Source: CALFMR01 sp035550595
GTDB taxonomy: Bacteria; Acidobacteriota; Vicinamibacteria; Vicinamibacterales; SCN-69-37
Assembly: GCA_035550595.1 (NCBI GenBank)
Contig: DASZOV010000029.1
Coordinates: 1-37,689, forward strand
Length of the DNA: 37,689 nucleotides
Direction: 5' to 3'
The translations under genes and the position numbers were made by a program. Positions 27,305 through 35,683 of the stretch are shown here, piece by piece. Below the pieces are notes generated by a model. The model was not told the DNA's origin. It ran no database searches and saw only the letters and a program-made list of their open reading frames with translations. The stretch's first letter is position 1. Each line of letters starts with the position of its first letter.

Positions 27305-28182
27305 CGACGATGATTCGCCGCGCGGCGCTGGTCGCGCGCCTGAAGCTCCCAGGTGTCGAGGCCGCGCTCACCGAAGCCGCCGAGTGGCTGGCCGCGCACG
27401 GCTGCGATCCGGTGATCGAAGTGGAGAGCGCGCGCGCCGCCGGGCTCGCCGATCGCTTCGCGACCGTGGCACGCGACTCCGTGGCCGCCGATGTCGGCGC
27501 CGTGATCACGTTCGGCGGCGACGGCACGTTGCTCGGCACGGCGAGCGCCATCGCGCACTCGCCCTACGACGCCCCGCTCATGGGCATCAACCTGGGCCGG
27601 CTCGGATTTCTCACCGAGGTCGCGCGCGCCGACATGCTGCGCGCGCTCGACGCGGTCATCGCCGGCCGGTCGTCGACCGAAACGCGGCTGCTCATCGAAG
27701 GCCGCGTCGAACGGTTCGGCGGCATCGTCCTGCGACGCCTCGCGCTCAACGACGTCGTCGTCTCGCGCAGCGCCTTGTCGCGGATGATCGAGATCGACGT
27801 CGACGTCGACGACCAGCGCATCTGCCACGTCAAGGCCGACGGCGTCATCGTGGCCTCGCCAACCGGATCGACCGCCTACAACCTTTCGGCCGGCGGACCG
27901 ATCGTCCATCCCGGCATCGACGCGCTCGTCTTCACGCCCATCGCGCCGCACACGCCCACGCATCGCCCCGTCGTGCTGCCCGCCAGTGCGCGGCTCGCGC
28001 TGCGCCCCGACATGACGCGCGAAGCCGACATCGTCGTCACGTTCGACGGTCAGTTCGGACTCCCGCTCGAAGCACGCGACACCGTCCACCTCGCCCGCGC
28101 GGACCGCGTCCTGCGCCTCCTCCACGTCTCACCGCGCACGCACTTCGACATGCTGCGGGAGAAGCTGAGGTGGGGAGGGTAA
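27301..28182 (+). CDS. nadK: NAD kinase
   Basis: NadK phosphorylates NAD to NADP in the cytoplasm. The 293-residue product has the family motifs FGGDGTLLGTAS (GGDGT with the catalytic Asp), MGINLGRLGFLTEV, and SPTGSTAYNLSAGGPIVHP. The start at 27301 overlaps the tlyA stop, and the pair tlyA-nadK is a common arrangement, often followed by recN. Here recN is absent; a gap with degenerate short repeats follows. Confidence 0.96.
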   Translation: MTTMIRRAALVARLKLPGVEAALTEAAEWLAAHGCDPVIEVESARAAGLADRFATVARDSVAADVGAVITFGGDGTLLGTASAIAHSPYDAPLMGINLGRLGFLTEVARADMLRALDAVIAGRSSTETRLLIEGRVERFGGIVLRRLALNDVVVSRSALSRMIEIDVDVDDQRICHVKADGVIVASPTGSTAYNLSAGGPIVHPGIDALVFTPIAPHTPTHRPVVLPASARLALRPDMTREADIVVTFDGQFGLPLEARDTVHLARADRVLRLLHVSPRTHFDMLREKLRWGG

Positions 28183-28189
28183 GGGAAAC

Positions 28190-28217
28190 TTCGAACTTTG
28201 AACTTTGAACTTCGAAA
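28190..28217. repeat. Four-copy 7-bp tandem repeat
   Basis: Units TTCGAAC, TTTGAAC, TTTGAAC and TTCGAAA follow without gaps, 7 bp after nadK. Further along the gap, around 28351-28405, GGAACC-like pieces recur irregularly. No gene was seen between 28183 and 28409. Confidence 0.8.
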
Positions 28218-28245
28218 GGGGGGTTCCACGTGCGTCAGGGCCTCG

Positions 28246-28270
28246 CGCGAAGACGCGAAGATCGCGAAGG
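28246..28270. repeat. Short intergenic direct repeat, copy 2
   Basis: CGCGAAGACGCGAAGATCGC plus GAAG matches 19245-19268 except for one base. Both copies lie in gaps after plus-strand genes (gatA and nadK). Confidence 0.6.
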
Positions 28271-28409
28271 GGCACGAGCACGTGGAACGTCAACGAGACG
28301 GCCGGAACCGGACGGGGCGAAGCGAGCGAACCCAGAACTATGCCGAACGAGGAACCTGAAGCTTCGAACGTGAAACCCTGGAACCCACGGAACCTGGAAC
28401 CGCGGACGA

Positions 28410-29432
28410 CTAGTGCTTTCCACTCCTGAAGTACCTCACCTGCCACCGTGCGACATTACGGCTGTGTTCGGCGAGTGTCGTGGCGAAGGCGTGCGTGCCG
28501 TCGTTGCGGCTGACGAAATAGAGGTACGGCACGTCGGCCGGGTGCGCGGCGGCTTCGAGCGACGCGCGGCCTGGTGAAGCGATGGGTCCCGGCGGCAGGC
28601 CCGGGTATCGGTACGTGTTGAACGGCGAGTCGATCTGCAGGTCGGTGCGCGTGATGTTGCCGTGCCAGCGGCCCGCCTGCATGAGCGCGTAGATCACGGT
28701 GGGATCGCACTGCAGCGGCATCCCGCGTTTCAGACGATTGCGGTAGACGGCCGCAACGATCGGGCGTTCGGCAGGCGACGCCGTCTCCTTCTCGACGAGC
28801 GATGCGAGCGTCACGAGCTCGCGCGGACTCAGCTCGTCGGCGGCCGTCTCGGCACGCAACGGCGCGTCGAACGCGCGGCGGAAGCGATCGAGCATCGCGT
28901 GGACCGTGCCGGTCGCACCCGCGTCGCGCGCGAGCGCATACGTATCGGGAAACAGGTAGCCCTCGAGCGTCCGCGCGTCGGGATCGAGATCGGCGACGAG
29001 CGCGCCGTCGCTGGCCGCGCGCACGAAGTCGTCCGCCGTGCCGAGTCCGCTCTGGGCGAAGACGTCCGCCATCTCGGCAATCGTCAGCCCCTCGCGAAAC
29101 GTCACGCTGCGCGTGTAGACGTCGCCGCGCGCCACGCGCCTCAGCACGTCCAGTGGCGATGCCGCGTCGGCGAATCGGTATTCGCCCGCCTGCAGATGAC
29201 GGTCCGCACGCGTGAGGCGCGCGGCCAACTGGAACGTGATCGGATCCGGAATCACGCCGGCATCGGCCAGCCGTTCGGCAATCCCGGCCACGCCCACGCC
29301 GGGTGGGATTTGAACGAAGCGTTCCGTGTCGTTGAAGCCGCGATAGGGCGTCGTGACGCGGTGATACGTCCAAGCGGCCAGGCCACCGATTGCGAGAACG
29401 ACGAATCCGAACAGCAGAAACAGGCGTTTCAT
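28410..29432 (-). CDS. mltG: Endolytic murein transglycosylase
   Basis: MltG cuts nascent peptidoglycan strands and so limits glycan length, acting from the inner membrane. The 340-residue product has one N-terminal membrane helix (residues about 3-22), a LysM-like part (about 38-105), and the YceG catalytic domain with E214 in LASLVEKET as the catalytic glutamate, YRNRLKRGMPLQCDPTVIYA, and YNTYRYPGLPP-like NTYRYPGLPPGPIASPG. The ATG at 29432 starts the helix; seven codons upstream to 29453 were dropped. In many genomes mltG is next to ruvX, as here, with 103 bp between. Confidence 0.95.
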   Translation of the reverse strand: MKRLFLLFGFVVLAIGGLAAWTYHRVTTPYRGFNDTERFVQIPPGVGVAGIAERLADAGVIPDPITFQLAARLTRADRHLQAGEYRFADAASPLDVLRRVARGDVYTRSVTFREGLTIAEMADVFAQSGLGTADDFVRAASDGALVADLDPDARTLEGYLFPDTYALARDAGATGTVHAMLDRFRRAFDAPLRAETAADELSPRELVTLASLVEKETASPAERPIVAAVYRNRLKRGMPLQCDPTVIYALMQAGRWHGNITRTDLQIDSPFNTYRYPGLPPGPIASPGRASLEAAAHPADVPYLYFVSRNDGTHAFATTLAEHSRNVARWQVRYFRSGKH

Positions 29433-29535
29433 CACGCTACACCGGGCGCCCACAAAGGGCCGCCCCTACGAACCAATTGCTATGTCGCCGACGACCACGC
29501 CGCCCCTGACATCCGATCTCGGCGGACGACGAATC

Positions 29536-30018
29536 TCATTCGTCATCGGCCGGCATCGGCGCGACGTCGGACGATGCTGACGTCGAGCGCGCGGAGGCGT
29601 CGAGATGATCCTGCAGAAGGATCGCCGCAGCCGCGGCGTCGATCTGCGCCTTGCGCCGGCGCCAGTCGCGTTCACGCACGGCGAGCCGCGATTCGGCCTC
29701 GACGCTCGTCAGCCGCTCGTCCTCGAGCGAGACGGACAGGCCAGTCGCCGCCTCGAGCGCGGCGGCGAACGTGCGCACGTCGGGCGTGAGGTCCGTGTCG
29801 TCTCCGTTCAACCGCTTCGGCAGGCCGACGACGATCGCGCCGATGACATCGTCTGGATCCGCGCCGGTCGCGGCCACGAGACTGGCGACGAGGCGGGCCG
29901 AGGCCGCGGGGGTGCCGCCTGCCGCCATGGCCTGCCACGGCCGTGCAATCGTCCCGGACGCGTCCGAGCGCGCCAATCCGATCCGCCGCCGCCCGTAGTC
30001 GACGCCGAGCCAGCGCAT
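29536..30018 (-). CDS. ruvX: Holliday junction resolvase-like protein RuvX (YqgF)
   Basis: The 160-residue product is an RNase H-fold protein: MRWLGVDYGRRRIGLARSD with the metal-binding Asp at residue 7, IVVGLPKRLNGDD, LEDERLTSVEAE, and DAAAAAILLQDHLD with a late Asp near residue 127. The family processes the 5' end of 16S rRNA precursor and was first described as a resolvase homologue. The 20-residue acidic/Ser tail is unusual but harmless. It is upstream of mltG on the same strand and divergent from the S41 gene (104 bp between the starts). Confidence 0.94.
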   Translation of the reverse strand: MRWLGVDYGRRRIGLARSDASGTIARPWQAMAAGGTPAASARLVASLVAATGADPDDVIGAIVVGLPKRLNGDDTDLTPDVRTFAAALEAATGLSVSLEDERLTSVEAESRLAVRERDWRRRKAQIDAAAAAILLQDHLDASARSTSASSDVAPMPADDE

Positions 30019-30122
30019 GACGGCTAGCGTACACCGCTTCGGTGGACGGGCCAGCCGTTGCCTGAACGCGCGGCCGCGATTGCCGTAGCCAAACAGCGCG
30101 GCTGCCGCCGATAATAGAGACC

Positions 30123-31409
30123 ATGTCGTCCCGAACCCGCGCGTTGGTGTTCCTGGTCTCTACGCCGCTCGTGCTGTTCGTCGTCGTGGGCGGCCTGGCC
30201 GGCGCCTCGCGCGTGGCACCCGCCGTGCCGCAAAGCGGGTTCCCGCACCTCAAGGTCTTCGAAGAGGTCGTCTCCTACATCATCAACGCCTACGTCGAGG
30301 ACGTGAACGTCGACAAGGTCTTCGACGGCGCGATGCGCGGCCTCACCGATGGCCTCGACGCCTCGAGCGCGTACCTGCAGCCCGAGGACGTGCAGGCGAT
30401 CGATGCGGGCACGCCGCTCGCGGCCGGCCAGGTGGGGCTCGTCATCACCAAGCAGTTCTATCTGCGCGTCGTGGGCGTCCGTGACGGGTCGCCGGCCGCG
30501 CGGGCCGGACTCGAGACGGGTGACTTCATCCGCGCCATCGACAGCGCGCCGACGCGCGAGATGTCGGCGTTCACGGGTACGCGCCGGCTCGCGGGCGCGC
30601 CGGGGTCGACCGTGTCGCTGCTCGTGTTCCGTAACAACCCGGCCGATCCGAAGACGATCGCGCTCACGCGCGAGACGCCGGCGGGTCCGGATGTAACGAG
30701 CCGGCGGCTCCCCGGCGGCGAAGGTTATGTGCGCGTGACGGGGTTCGACGATGGCACGGCGCACGCGATCCAGGCGGCCGCGGGCACGTTGGGGGATGCG
30801 GCGGCGCGGGGACTCATCATCGATCTGCGGAGCACGGCCAGCGGCGCGGGGCCGGACGGGATTGCGGCCGCGCGGTTGTTCGTGTCGAACGGCACGATTG
30901 CCACGCTCGCCGGTCGCGCGGCCTCGGACCGCACGGTCACGGCGGCGGGCTCCGGCGATGGCGCGCTCACGATGCCGGTCGAACTCCTCGTCTCGAACGG
31001 CACGGCCAACGCGGCCGAGATCTTCGCCGCCGCCCTGGCCGATGGCCGCCGGGCGCGGCTCGTCGGCGAGCCGACGGCCGGCATCGCCGCCGAGCAGAAG
31101 CTCGTCAGGCTGCCGGAAGGCCGAGGGCTCTGGCTCACCTACCGGGAATATCTGCGAACCGACGGCACGCCGATCGAGGAGCACGGCCTGCGTCCCGACG
31201 TGCCGGTCGATACGCCCGTGCTCGACTTCGACGAAGCCCGCCCTGCGACCGATGCCGTGCTCGACGCCGCCGTGGCCGATCTGAAGAAGACGCCCGCCGA
31301 GCGCCAGCAGAGCGGCAGCCAATCCCAAGCCGGCGACCGCACTGCCACCCCGCCGACCGACGACGCCCCGGCCCCACGGGGGGGAGCCCTGCCGATCGGC
31401 CCCCAATGA
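30123..31409 (+). CDS. S41 (C-terminal processing peptidase)-fold protein, catalytic dyad lost
   Basis: The 428-residue protein has an N-terminal membrane helix (about residues 7-28), the usual helical cap (SYIINAYVEDVNVDKVFDGA), a PDZ domain (about 101-185, with DGSPAARAGLETGDFIRAID) and the S41 core. In active CTP proteases the Ser lies in a GSASASE-type motif and the Lys in GKG. Here the first reads NGTANAAE, giving N296, and the second reads TAGIAAEQ, giving I321; the final Gln (Q325) is kept. It should not cleave peptides by the usual Ser-Lys mechanism. The C-terminal tail is Gln/Pro-rich. A GATAAT at 30110-30115, 7 bases before ATG, and no Shine-Dalgarno hint at a leaderless message. 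A periplasmic adaptor or PDZ scaffold role is inferred. Confidence 0.85.
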   Translation: MSSRTRALVFLVSTPLVLFVVVGGLAGASRVAPAVPQSGFPHLKVFEEVVSYIINAYVEDVNVDKVFDGAMRGLTDGLDASSAYLQPEDVQAIDAGTPLAAGQVGLVITKQFYLRVVGVRDGSPAARAGLETGDFIRAIDSAPTREMSAFTGTRRLAGAPGSTVSLLVFRNNPADPKTIALTRETPAGPDVTSRRLPGGEGYVRVTGFDDGTAHAIQAAAGTLGDAAARGLIIDLRSTASGAGPDGIAAARLFVSNGTIATLAGRAASDRTVTAAGSGDGALTMPVELLVSNGTANAAEIFAAALADGRRARLVGEPTAGIAAEQKLVRLPEGRGLWLTYREYLRTDGTPIEEHGLRPDVPVDTPVLDFDEARPATDAVLDAAVADLKKTPAERQQSGSQSQAGDRTATPPTDDAPAPRGGALPIGPQ

Positions 31410-31494
31410 GCGCAATATTTCACTGTAGTACTACCACCTGAAAGACAGTAGGCAGTTCCAGAACCATTCAAATTAGGCCTGAATCAGGGGCCAA

Positions 31495-31523
31495 TTGACC
31501 CCTCTGCCCCCACGTGCTATAAA
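31495..31523 (+). promoter_or_regulatory. Sigma-70-like promoter of the TonB-dependent protein gene
   Basis: TTGACC (31495-31500) is followed after exactly 17 bases by TATAAA (31518-31523). Transcription should start near 31530, leaving a leader of about 110 nt before the ATG at 31644. The leader holds AATCC-TGTA-GGGAT-type pairing but no riboswitch class that I recognise. Confidence 0.65.
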
Positions 31524-31643
31524 GCGCCGATCCGCAAGGAAATCCTGTAGGGATGCACTGGTTGTGACAGTAGTCGAGGTCGGGAGGCGCCATGAGGCTC
31601 CGCCCGCCTTCAGCCAATGTGCCCTGCAGTTCTGGAGGTGCAG

Positions 31644-34600
31644 ATGAAGGTACTAGCGGGTACGAAAATCTCGGCCCTGGTGCTGCTCGCGTTGGCACTA
31701 GCGGTTGGGAGACCCGTTTCGGCGCAGATCACGACCGGCACCGTAGCCGGGACGGTCAAGGACACACAGGGCGGCGTCATTCCGGGCGCCACCGTGGTAC
31801 TCGTCAGTCAGTCACGCGGGACGAAGTCGATCCCGGTTGTCACGAACGAAACCGGTGACTGGGTCATGGCCAACGTCACGGCCGACACGTACACCGTCGA
31901 AGTGTCGATGAGCGGCTTCAAGACCACGCAGCGCAAGGACGTGGCGGTGAGCGGCGGCGACCGTGTTGTCGTCGGCACGTTGACCCTCGAAGTCGGCGGC
32001 ACGACGGAAACCGTCGACGTCACCGCAGAAGCGCCGATGATTCAGGCGCAGAGCGGCGAACGCTCCTACACGGTCGACACGACACAGGTCGAAAACCTGC
32101 CGGTCAACCGCAGCAACTTCGCGAACCTGGCGCTGATGGCGCCGGGCATGAATATTCAGCAGAACATGCAGAGCGGCCAGCCGGCCACGCGACTCGGCTC
32201 GAGCGGCCAGAACAACCTGCAGATGGACGGCATCTCGGCGATGGACACGGGCAACAACGGCCAGATGCTGAATCTGAACATCGAGTCGATCGCCGAGGTC
32301 AAGGTGCTCACCCAGGGCTACCAGGCCGAGTACGGCCGGTCGAGCGGCGTCCAGATCACCGCCGTGACCAAGAGCGGCACGAACCGCTTCCACGGCTCCC
32401 TCTACGACGTCGAGCGCAACGACTCGTGGGACACCATCAAGTGGCAGGACAAAGAGAACGGCAACCCGAAGCCGGAGTTCAAGGACCGGCACTGGGGCTA
32501 CTCGATCGGCGGTCCGGTCGGCAAGCCCGGCGGGAACAACAAGCTGTTCTTCTTCTACAGCCACGAATATCATCCGCAGGCGACGGCTGGAGCGGTCAAC
32601 CGTTTCCGCGTGCCGACGGCGCTCGAGCGCGCGGGCGACTTCTCGCAGTCGCTTGACAACAACGGTCACCCGATCCCGCAATTGAAGGATCAGAACGGGA
32701 ACCCGTATCCGAACAACGTGATTCCGCAGAGCGATCTGTACTCGGTTGGCGTGAACCTGCTCAACCGGTACCCGCTGCCGAGCCTGACGCAGGCCCCTGG
32801 CACGAGTTACAACCTCGAGATCTCGCGGCCCGAGGACAAGCACCTCATCCAGCAGCCGGTCGTCCGTGTGGACTACCAGCTCTCGCCGGCCCTCCGCATC
32901 ACGGGCAAGTACTCGGCGCAGCGTGACCAGCAGCGCGTCGTGCAGGGCACGATGCCGGGCATCGACGACGTGCTGGTGCCGTATCCGTACATCACCAACT
33001 ACGGCTTCACGGTGGACTACACGTTGACGCCGACGACGTTCATCGAAGCGACGTACGGCTCGATCAAGAACGAGTTGGCCGGTGGCAACAACAACGGGAT
33101 CCTCACAGACGACAGCGCCAACCGGCTGAACGGCCTGGCCGACTTCCCGCTGCTCTACCCGAACGCGGGCAAGGTCGATCCGCGCTACTACCAGCTCGAC
33201 GCGCTGACGCGCACGGGCGCCATCTACTTCGATGGCACGAGCGTCAACCTGCCGCCGATCTTCTCGTGGGGCAACCTCATCAGCGGTGCGCCACCGAACC
33301 AGCAGTATCCCGGCTGGCTGAACGTGAACAAGACGCAGGACTTCGCGGTGAGCGTGACCAAGGTTGCGGGCCACCACACGATGAAGGCCGGCTTCTACAA
33401 CAACCACAGCTTCAAGGCGCAGAACACCGGCGCTGGCGGCGCGGGCTCGTTCCAGGGCAACGTCAACTTCGGTGAAGACAGCAACAACCCGCTCGACACC
33501 GGCTTTGGCTACGCCAATGCGATCACGGGCGTGTTCAACCGCTACCAGCAGGCCTCGCAGCTCATCGAGGGCAACATGCTTTACAACAACACGGAGTTCT
33601 ACCTCCAGGACAACTGGAAGATGACTTCGCGGTTGACCCTCGACTATGGCATGCGCTTCACCCACCAGGAGCCGCAGTACGACCAGTTCGGGCAGATGTC
33701 GGGCTTCTTCCCCGATCAGTGGAATGCGGCTTCGGCTCCGGTGCTCTACGTGCCGGCGTGCGCGGGCGGCGTCAGTCCCTGCGCGGCCAACCAGCGCAAC
33801 GCGATGAACCCGCTCACGGGCGAAATCCTCACCATCCCGAACGCGGCCAACAGCTCGGCGTTCATCGGCACGGTCGTCCCGAACTCGGGTGACCGGTTGG
33901 ACGGCATTCGCGCGGCCGGCGACGGCATCGCGAAGACCGGCTACGTCTGGCCGGCGATGGTCTTCGGCCCGCGCTTCGGCGCCGCCTATGACCTCAGCGG
34001 CGACCAGCGCTTCGTCGTGCGTGGCGGCCTCGGCCTGTTCTATGACCGGCCGGACGGCAACACGGTGTTCTCGATTCCGAGCAACCCGCCGTTCGCCGAT
34101 GGCCAGGACCTCCGCAACGGCAACCTGCAGAACCTGTCGAACAGCGTGAGCACGATCGGCACGCCAGACATGATTACGTTCCAGTATGACGCCGACATTC
34201 CGTCGTCGGTGCAGTGGAACGCGGGCGTGCAGATGGTGTTGCCGTGGAGCTCCTCACTCGACCTGTCCTACGTGGGCAGCCACGGCTACAACATGATGGC
34301 CGGCTTCCAGGGTGGCAACCGCATCGACCAGAACTCGATCGATCTCGGTGCGGCCTATCTCCCTGAGAATCAGGATCCGACCAAGGCCCCGAGCTCGGTG
34401 CCCGGTGCAACGGCCCTTCCCGACATCATGCTCCGGACCTTCCAGGGCCTGGGCGCGATCGGCCAGAACACGACCGGGTTCTACGAGACCTATCACTCGA
34501 TCCAGGCGTCGCTCAACCGCCGGTTCGTGAACGGACTTTCGTTCGGCGTGAACTACACGCTCGGACTCTCCTTCACGGGCAACACGGGCCTGCCAGGCAA

Positions 34601-35327
34601 CGTCGAGCGGCTCCAGCACTCGCCGGACGGCACGATCTCGCTGCGTGCCGACAACGCCCAGTGGTTCGACATGATGAAGGACCTCGACCTGCGCCGGCAC
34701 ACGGTCGTTGCGAATGCCGTGTGGGACATGCCGGACTTGAGCGCTGATGGCGGAGCCAAGCGCATCGCGGCGGCCATCCTCAACGACTGGCAGTTGTCGG
34801 GCGTGCTGACCGCTGGGTCGGAAGGTCACTACGACCTGAGCTACACGTACCAAAACAACGGTGCCAACGTGAACTTGACCGGGTCGTCGAGCTTCCCGGC
34901 CCGGATTGTCTACAACGGCGATCCTGGTAGCGGCTGCTCGGACAACCAGTACGCGCAGTTCAACGCTGGCGTCGTCGCGGGTCCGACCTACTACAGCGAC
35001 GGCATGGAGTCGGGGCGCAACATCCTCCAGGGCTGCCCGAACAAGACGGTTGACCTGGCGCTCGTCCGGAACTTCCGCCTCGGCGGCGGCCGGCAGGCGC
35101 AGGTTCGCGTGGACGCGTTCAACGCGTTCAACGTGCTCGTCTACAACGGCCGGCAGACGCAGCTCCAGTTGACGAATCCGGTCGACCAGGGCGTCCGCAA
35201 CGCGGAGCTCCTGCCGGACGGCAGCGTCGACCCGACCCGAACCCAGCCGAAGAACGCCGGGTTCGGCGCCGTCAACAGCGCGCAGGACATGCGGACGGTC
35301 CAGTTGACCTTCCGCCTCTCGTTCTAA
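31644..35327 (+). CDS. Oar-like TonB-dependent outer-membrane protein with N-terminal carboxypeptidase-regulatory domain
   Basis: This 1227-residue outer-membrane protein has a signal peptide cleaved near PVSA-Q28, a CarboxypepD_reg/Cna-B beta-sandwich (about 28-115, TVAGTVKDTQGGVIPGATVV), a TonB-box-like ETVDVTAEAP, a plug domain (about 125-245, LPVNRSNFANLALMAPGM and GYQAEYGRSSGVQITAVTKS) and a long beta-barrel ending in TFRLSF, with the terminal Phe that the BAM complex reads. Such Oar-type proteins are numerous in Acidobacteria and may import large glycans or peptides, or serve in adhesion; the substrate is unknown. The ATG at 31644 has GGAGG at 31634-31638. It is a single-gene unit with its own promoter and terminator. 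Confidence 0.95.
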   Translation: MKVLAGTKISALVLLALALAVGRPVSAQITTGTVAGTVKDTQGGVIPGATVVLVSQSRGTKSIPVVTNETGDWVMANVTADTYTVEVSMSGFKTTQRKDVAVSGGDRVVVGTLTLEVGGTTETVDVTAEAPMIQAQSGERSYTVDTTQVENLPVNRSNFANLALMAPGMNIQQNMQSGQPATRLGSSGQNNLQMDGISAMDTGNNGQMLNLNIESIAEVKVLTQGYQAEYGRSSGVQITAVTKSGTNRFHGSLYDVERNDSWDTIKWQDKENGNPKPEFKDRHWGYSIGGPVGKPGGNNKLFFFYSHEYHPQATAGAVNRFRVPTALERAGDFSQSLDNNGHPIPQLKDQNGNPYPNNVIPQSDLYSVGVNLLNRYPLPSLTQAPGTSYNLEISRPEDKHLIQQPVVRVDYQLSPALRITGKYSAQRDQQRVVQGTMPGIDDVLVPYPYITNYGFTVDYTLTPTTFIEATYGSIKNELAGGNNNGILTDDSANRLNGLADFPLLYPNAGKVDPRYYQLDALTRTGAIYFDGTSVNLPPIFSWGNLISGAPPNQQYPGWLNVNKTQDFAVSVTKVAGHHTMKAGFYNNHSFKAQNTGAGGAGSFQGNVNFGEDSNNPLDTGFGYANAITGVFNRYQQASQLIEGNMLYNNTEFYLQDNWKMTSRLTLDYGMRFTHQEPQYDQFGQMSGFFPDQWNAASAPVLYVPACAGGVSPCAANQRNAMNPLTGEILTIPNAANSSAFIGTVVPNSGDRLDGIRAAGDGIAKTGYVWPAMVFGPRFGAAYDLSGDQRFVVRGGLGLFYDRPDGNTVFSIPSNPPFADGQDLRNGNLQNLSNSVSTIGTPDMITFQYDADIPSSVQWNAGVQMVLPWSSSLDLSYVGSHGYNMMAGFQGGNRIDQNSIDLGAAYLPENQDPTKAPSSVPGATALPDIMLRTFQGLGAIGQNTTGFYETYHSIQASLNRRFVNGLSFGVNYTLGLSFTGNTGLPGNVERLQHSPDGTISLRADNAQWFDMMKDLDLRRHTVVANAVWDMPDLSADGGAKRIAAAILNDWQLSGVLTAGSEGHYDLSYTYQNNGANVNLTGSSSFPARIVYNGDPGSGCSDNQYAQFNAGVVAGPTYYSDGMESGRNILQGCPNKTVDLALVRNFRLGGGRQAQVRVDAFNAFNVLVYNGRQTQLQLTNPVDQGVRNAELLPDGSVDPTRTQPKNAGFGAVNSAQDMRTVQLTFRLSF

Positions 35328-35349
35328 GCGCGATCGCTTCACACACGAA

Positions 35350-35383
35350 GAGCGGGTGGGCTTCGGCCCACCCGCTCTTTTTT
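35350..35383 (+). terminator. Intrinsic terminator with UUCG tetraloop
   Basis: A perfect 12-bp stem (GAGCGGGTGGGC, 35350-35361, with GCCCACCCGCTC, 35366-35377) closes a TTCG loop and is followed by six T (35378-35383). It lies 22 bp after the stop of the TonB-dependent protein gene. Confidence 0.96.
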
Positions 35384-35392
35384 GTACGCGCG

Positions 35393-35422
35393 TTGACGGC
35401 CGATTCTGTCAACAGTTATACT
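35393..35422 (+). promoter_or_regulatory. Promoter of tRNA-Val
   Basis: TTGACG (35393-35398), an 18-base spacer and TATACT (35417-35422). Both boxes match five of six consensus bases. The expected start is near 35430, about 36 bases before the tRNA. The promoter begins 9 bp after the T-tract of the upstream terminator. Confidence 0.75.
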
Positions 35423-35465
35423 GACCGTTCGTCGAATGCCCGATGTGTCGGGTCTGTGCGACTAC

Positions 35466-35542
35466 AGGCATGTAGCTCAGCTGGTTAGAGCGCCTGCTTG
35501 ACATGCAGGAGGTCGGCGGTTCGAGTCCGCCCGTGCCTACCA
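35466..35542 (+). tRNA. tRNA-Val (anticodon GAC), CCA encoded
   Basis: The full cloverleaf can be drawn: acceptor AGGCATG with CGTGCCT (one T-G wobble), D arm GCTC...GAGC, anticodon stem CCTGC/GCAGG with loop TTGACAT (anticodon GAC at 35500-35502), variable loop, and T arm GGCGG-TTCGAGT-CCGCC. CCA at 35540-35542 is encoded in the gene. Confidence 0.96.
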
Positions 35543-35556
35543 ACCTTCGCCCAGCG

Positions 35557-35641
35557 CTCGCTTCGCTCGCGGCTACGGTTGGCGGGCCATGCACGCGAGC
35601 GGTCGCGAAGGGTGTCCGCCGAAGCGAACGAGCGCAGCGAG
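35557..35641. repeat. Imperfect inverted repeat downstream of the tRNA
   Basis: CTCGCTTCGCTCG (35557-35569) and CGAGCGCAGCGAG (35629-35641) are inverted copies with one mismatch, about 60 bases apart. The 13-mer is the same family as the core of the 40-bp repeats at 3625 and 10509. It lies between tRNA-Val and thrS; the thrS start region shows no Shine-Dalgarno or T-box. Confidence 0.7.
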
Positions 35642-35683
35642 TGGTTTCCGCGTAGGTGGACGCTATCCTCCCCCGAATTTTCG

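Noticed and set aside
31592..31858. 88-codon frame starting in the leader of the TonB-dependent protein gene
   Set aside because: It runs out of frame into the signal-peptide region of the large gene and lacks any recognisable pattern; the leader is more likely untranslated.
31812..33665. 617-codon open frame on the minus strand
   Set aside because: Antisense to the Oar-like protein gene, with no recognisable domain and Arg/Val-rich composition; a shadow frame.
35498..35683. N-terminal extension of ThrRS
   Set aside because: The frame runs back into the tRNA-Val gene; the TGS domain begins at the ATG at 35684.
35543..35683. T-box riboswitch before thrS
   Set aside because: No specifier stem or T-box sequence is seen; the gap holds only an inverted repeat.
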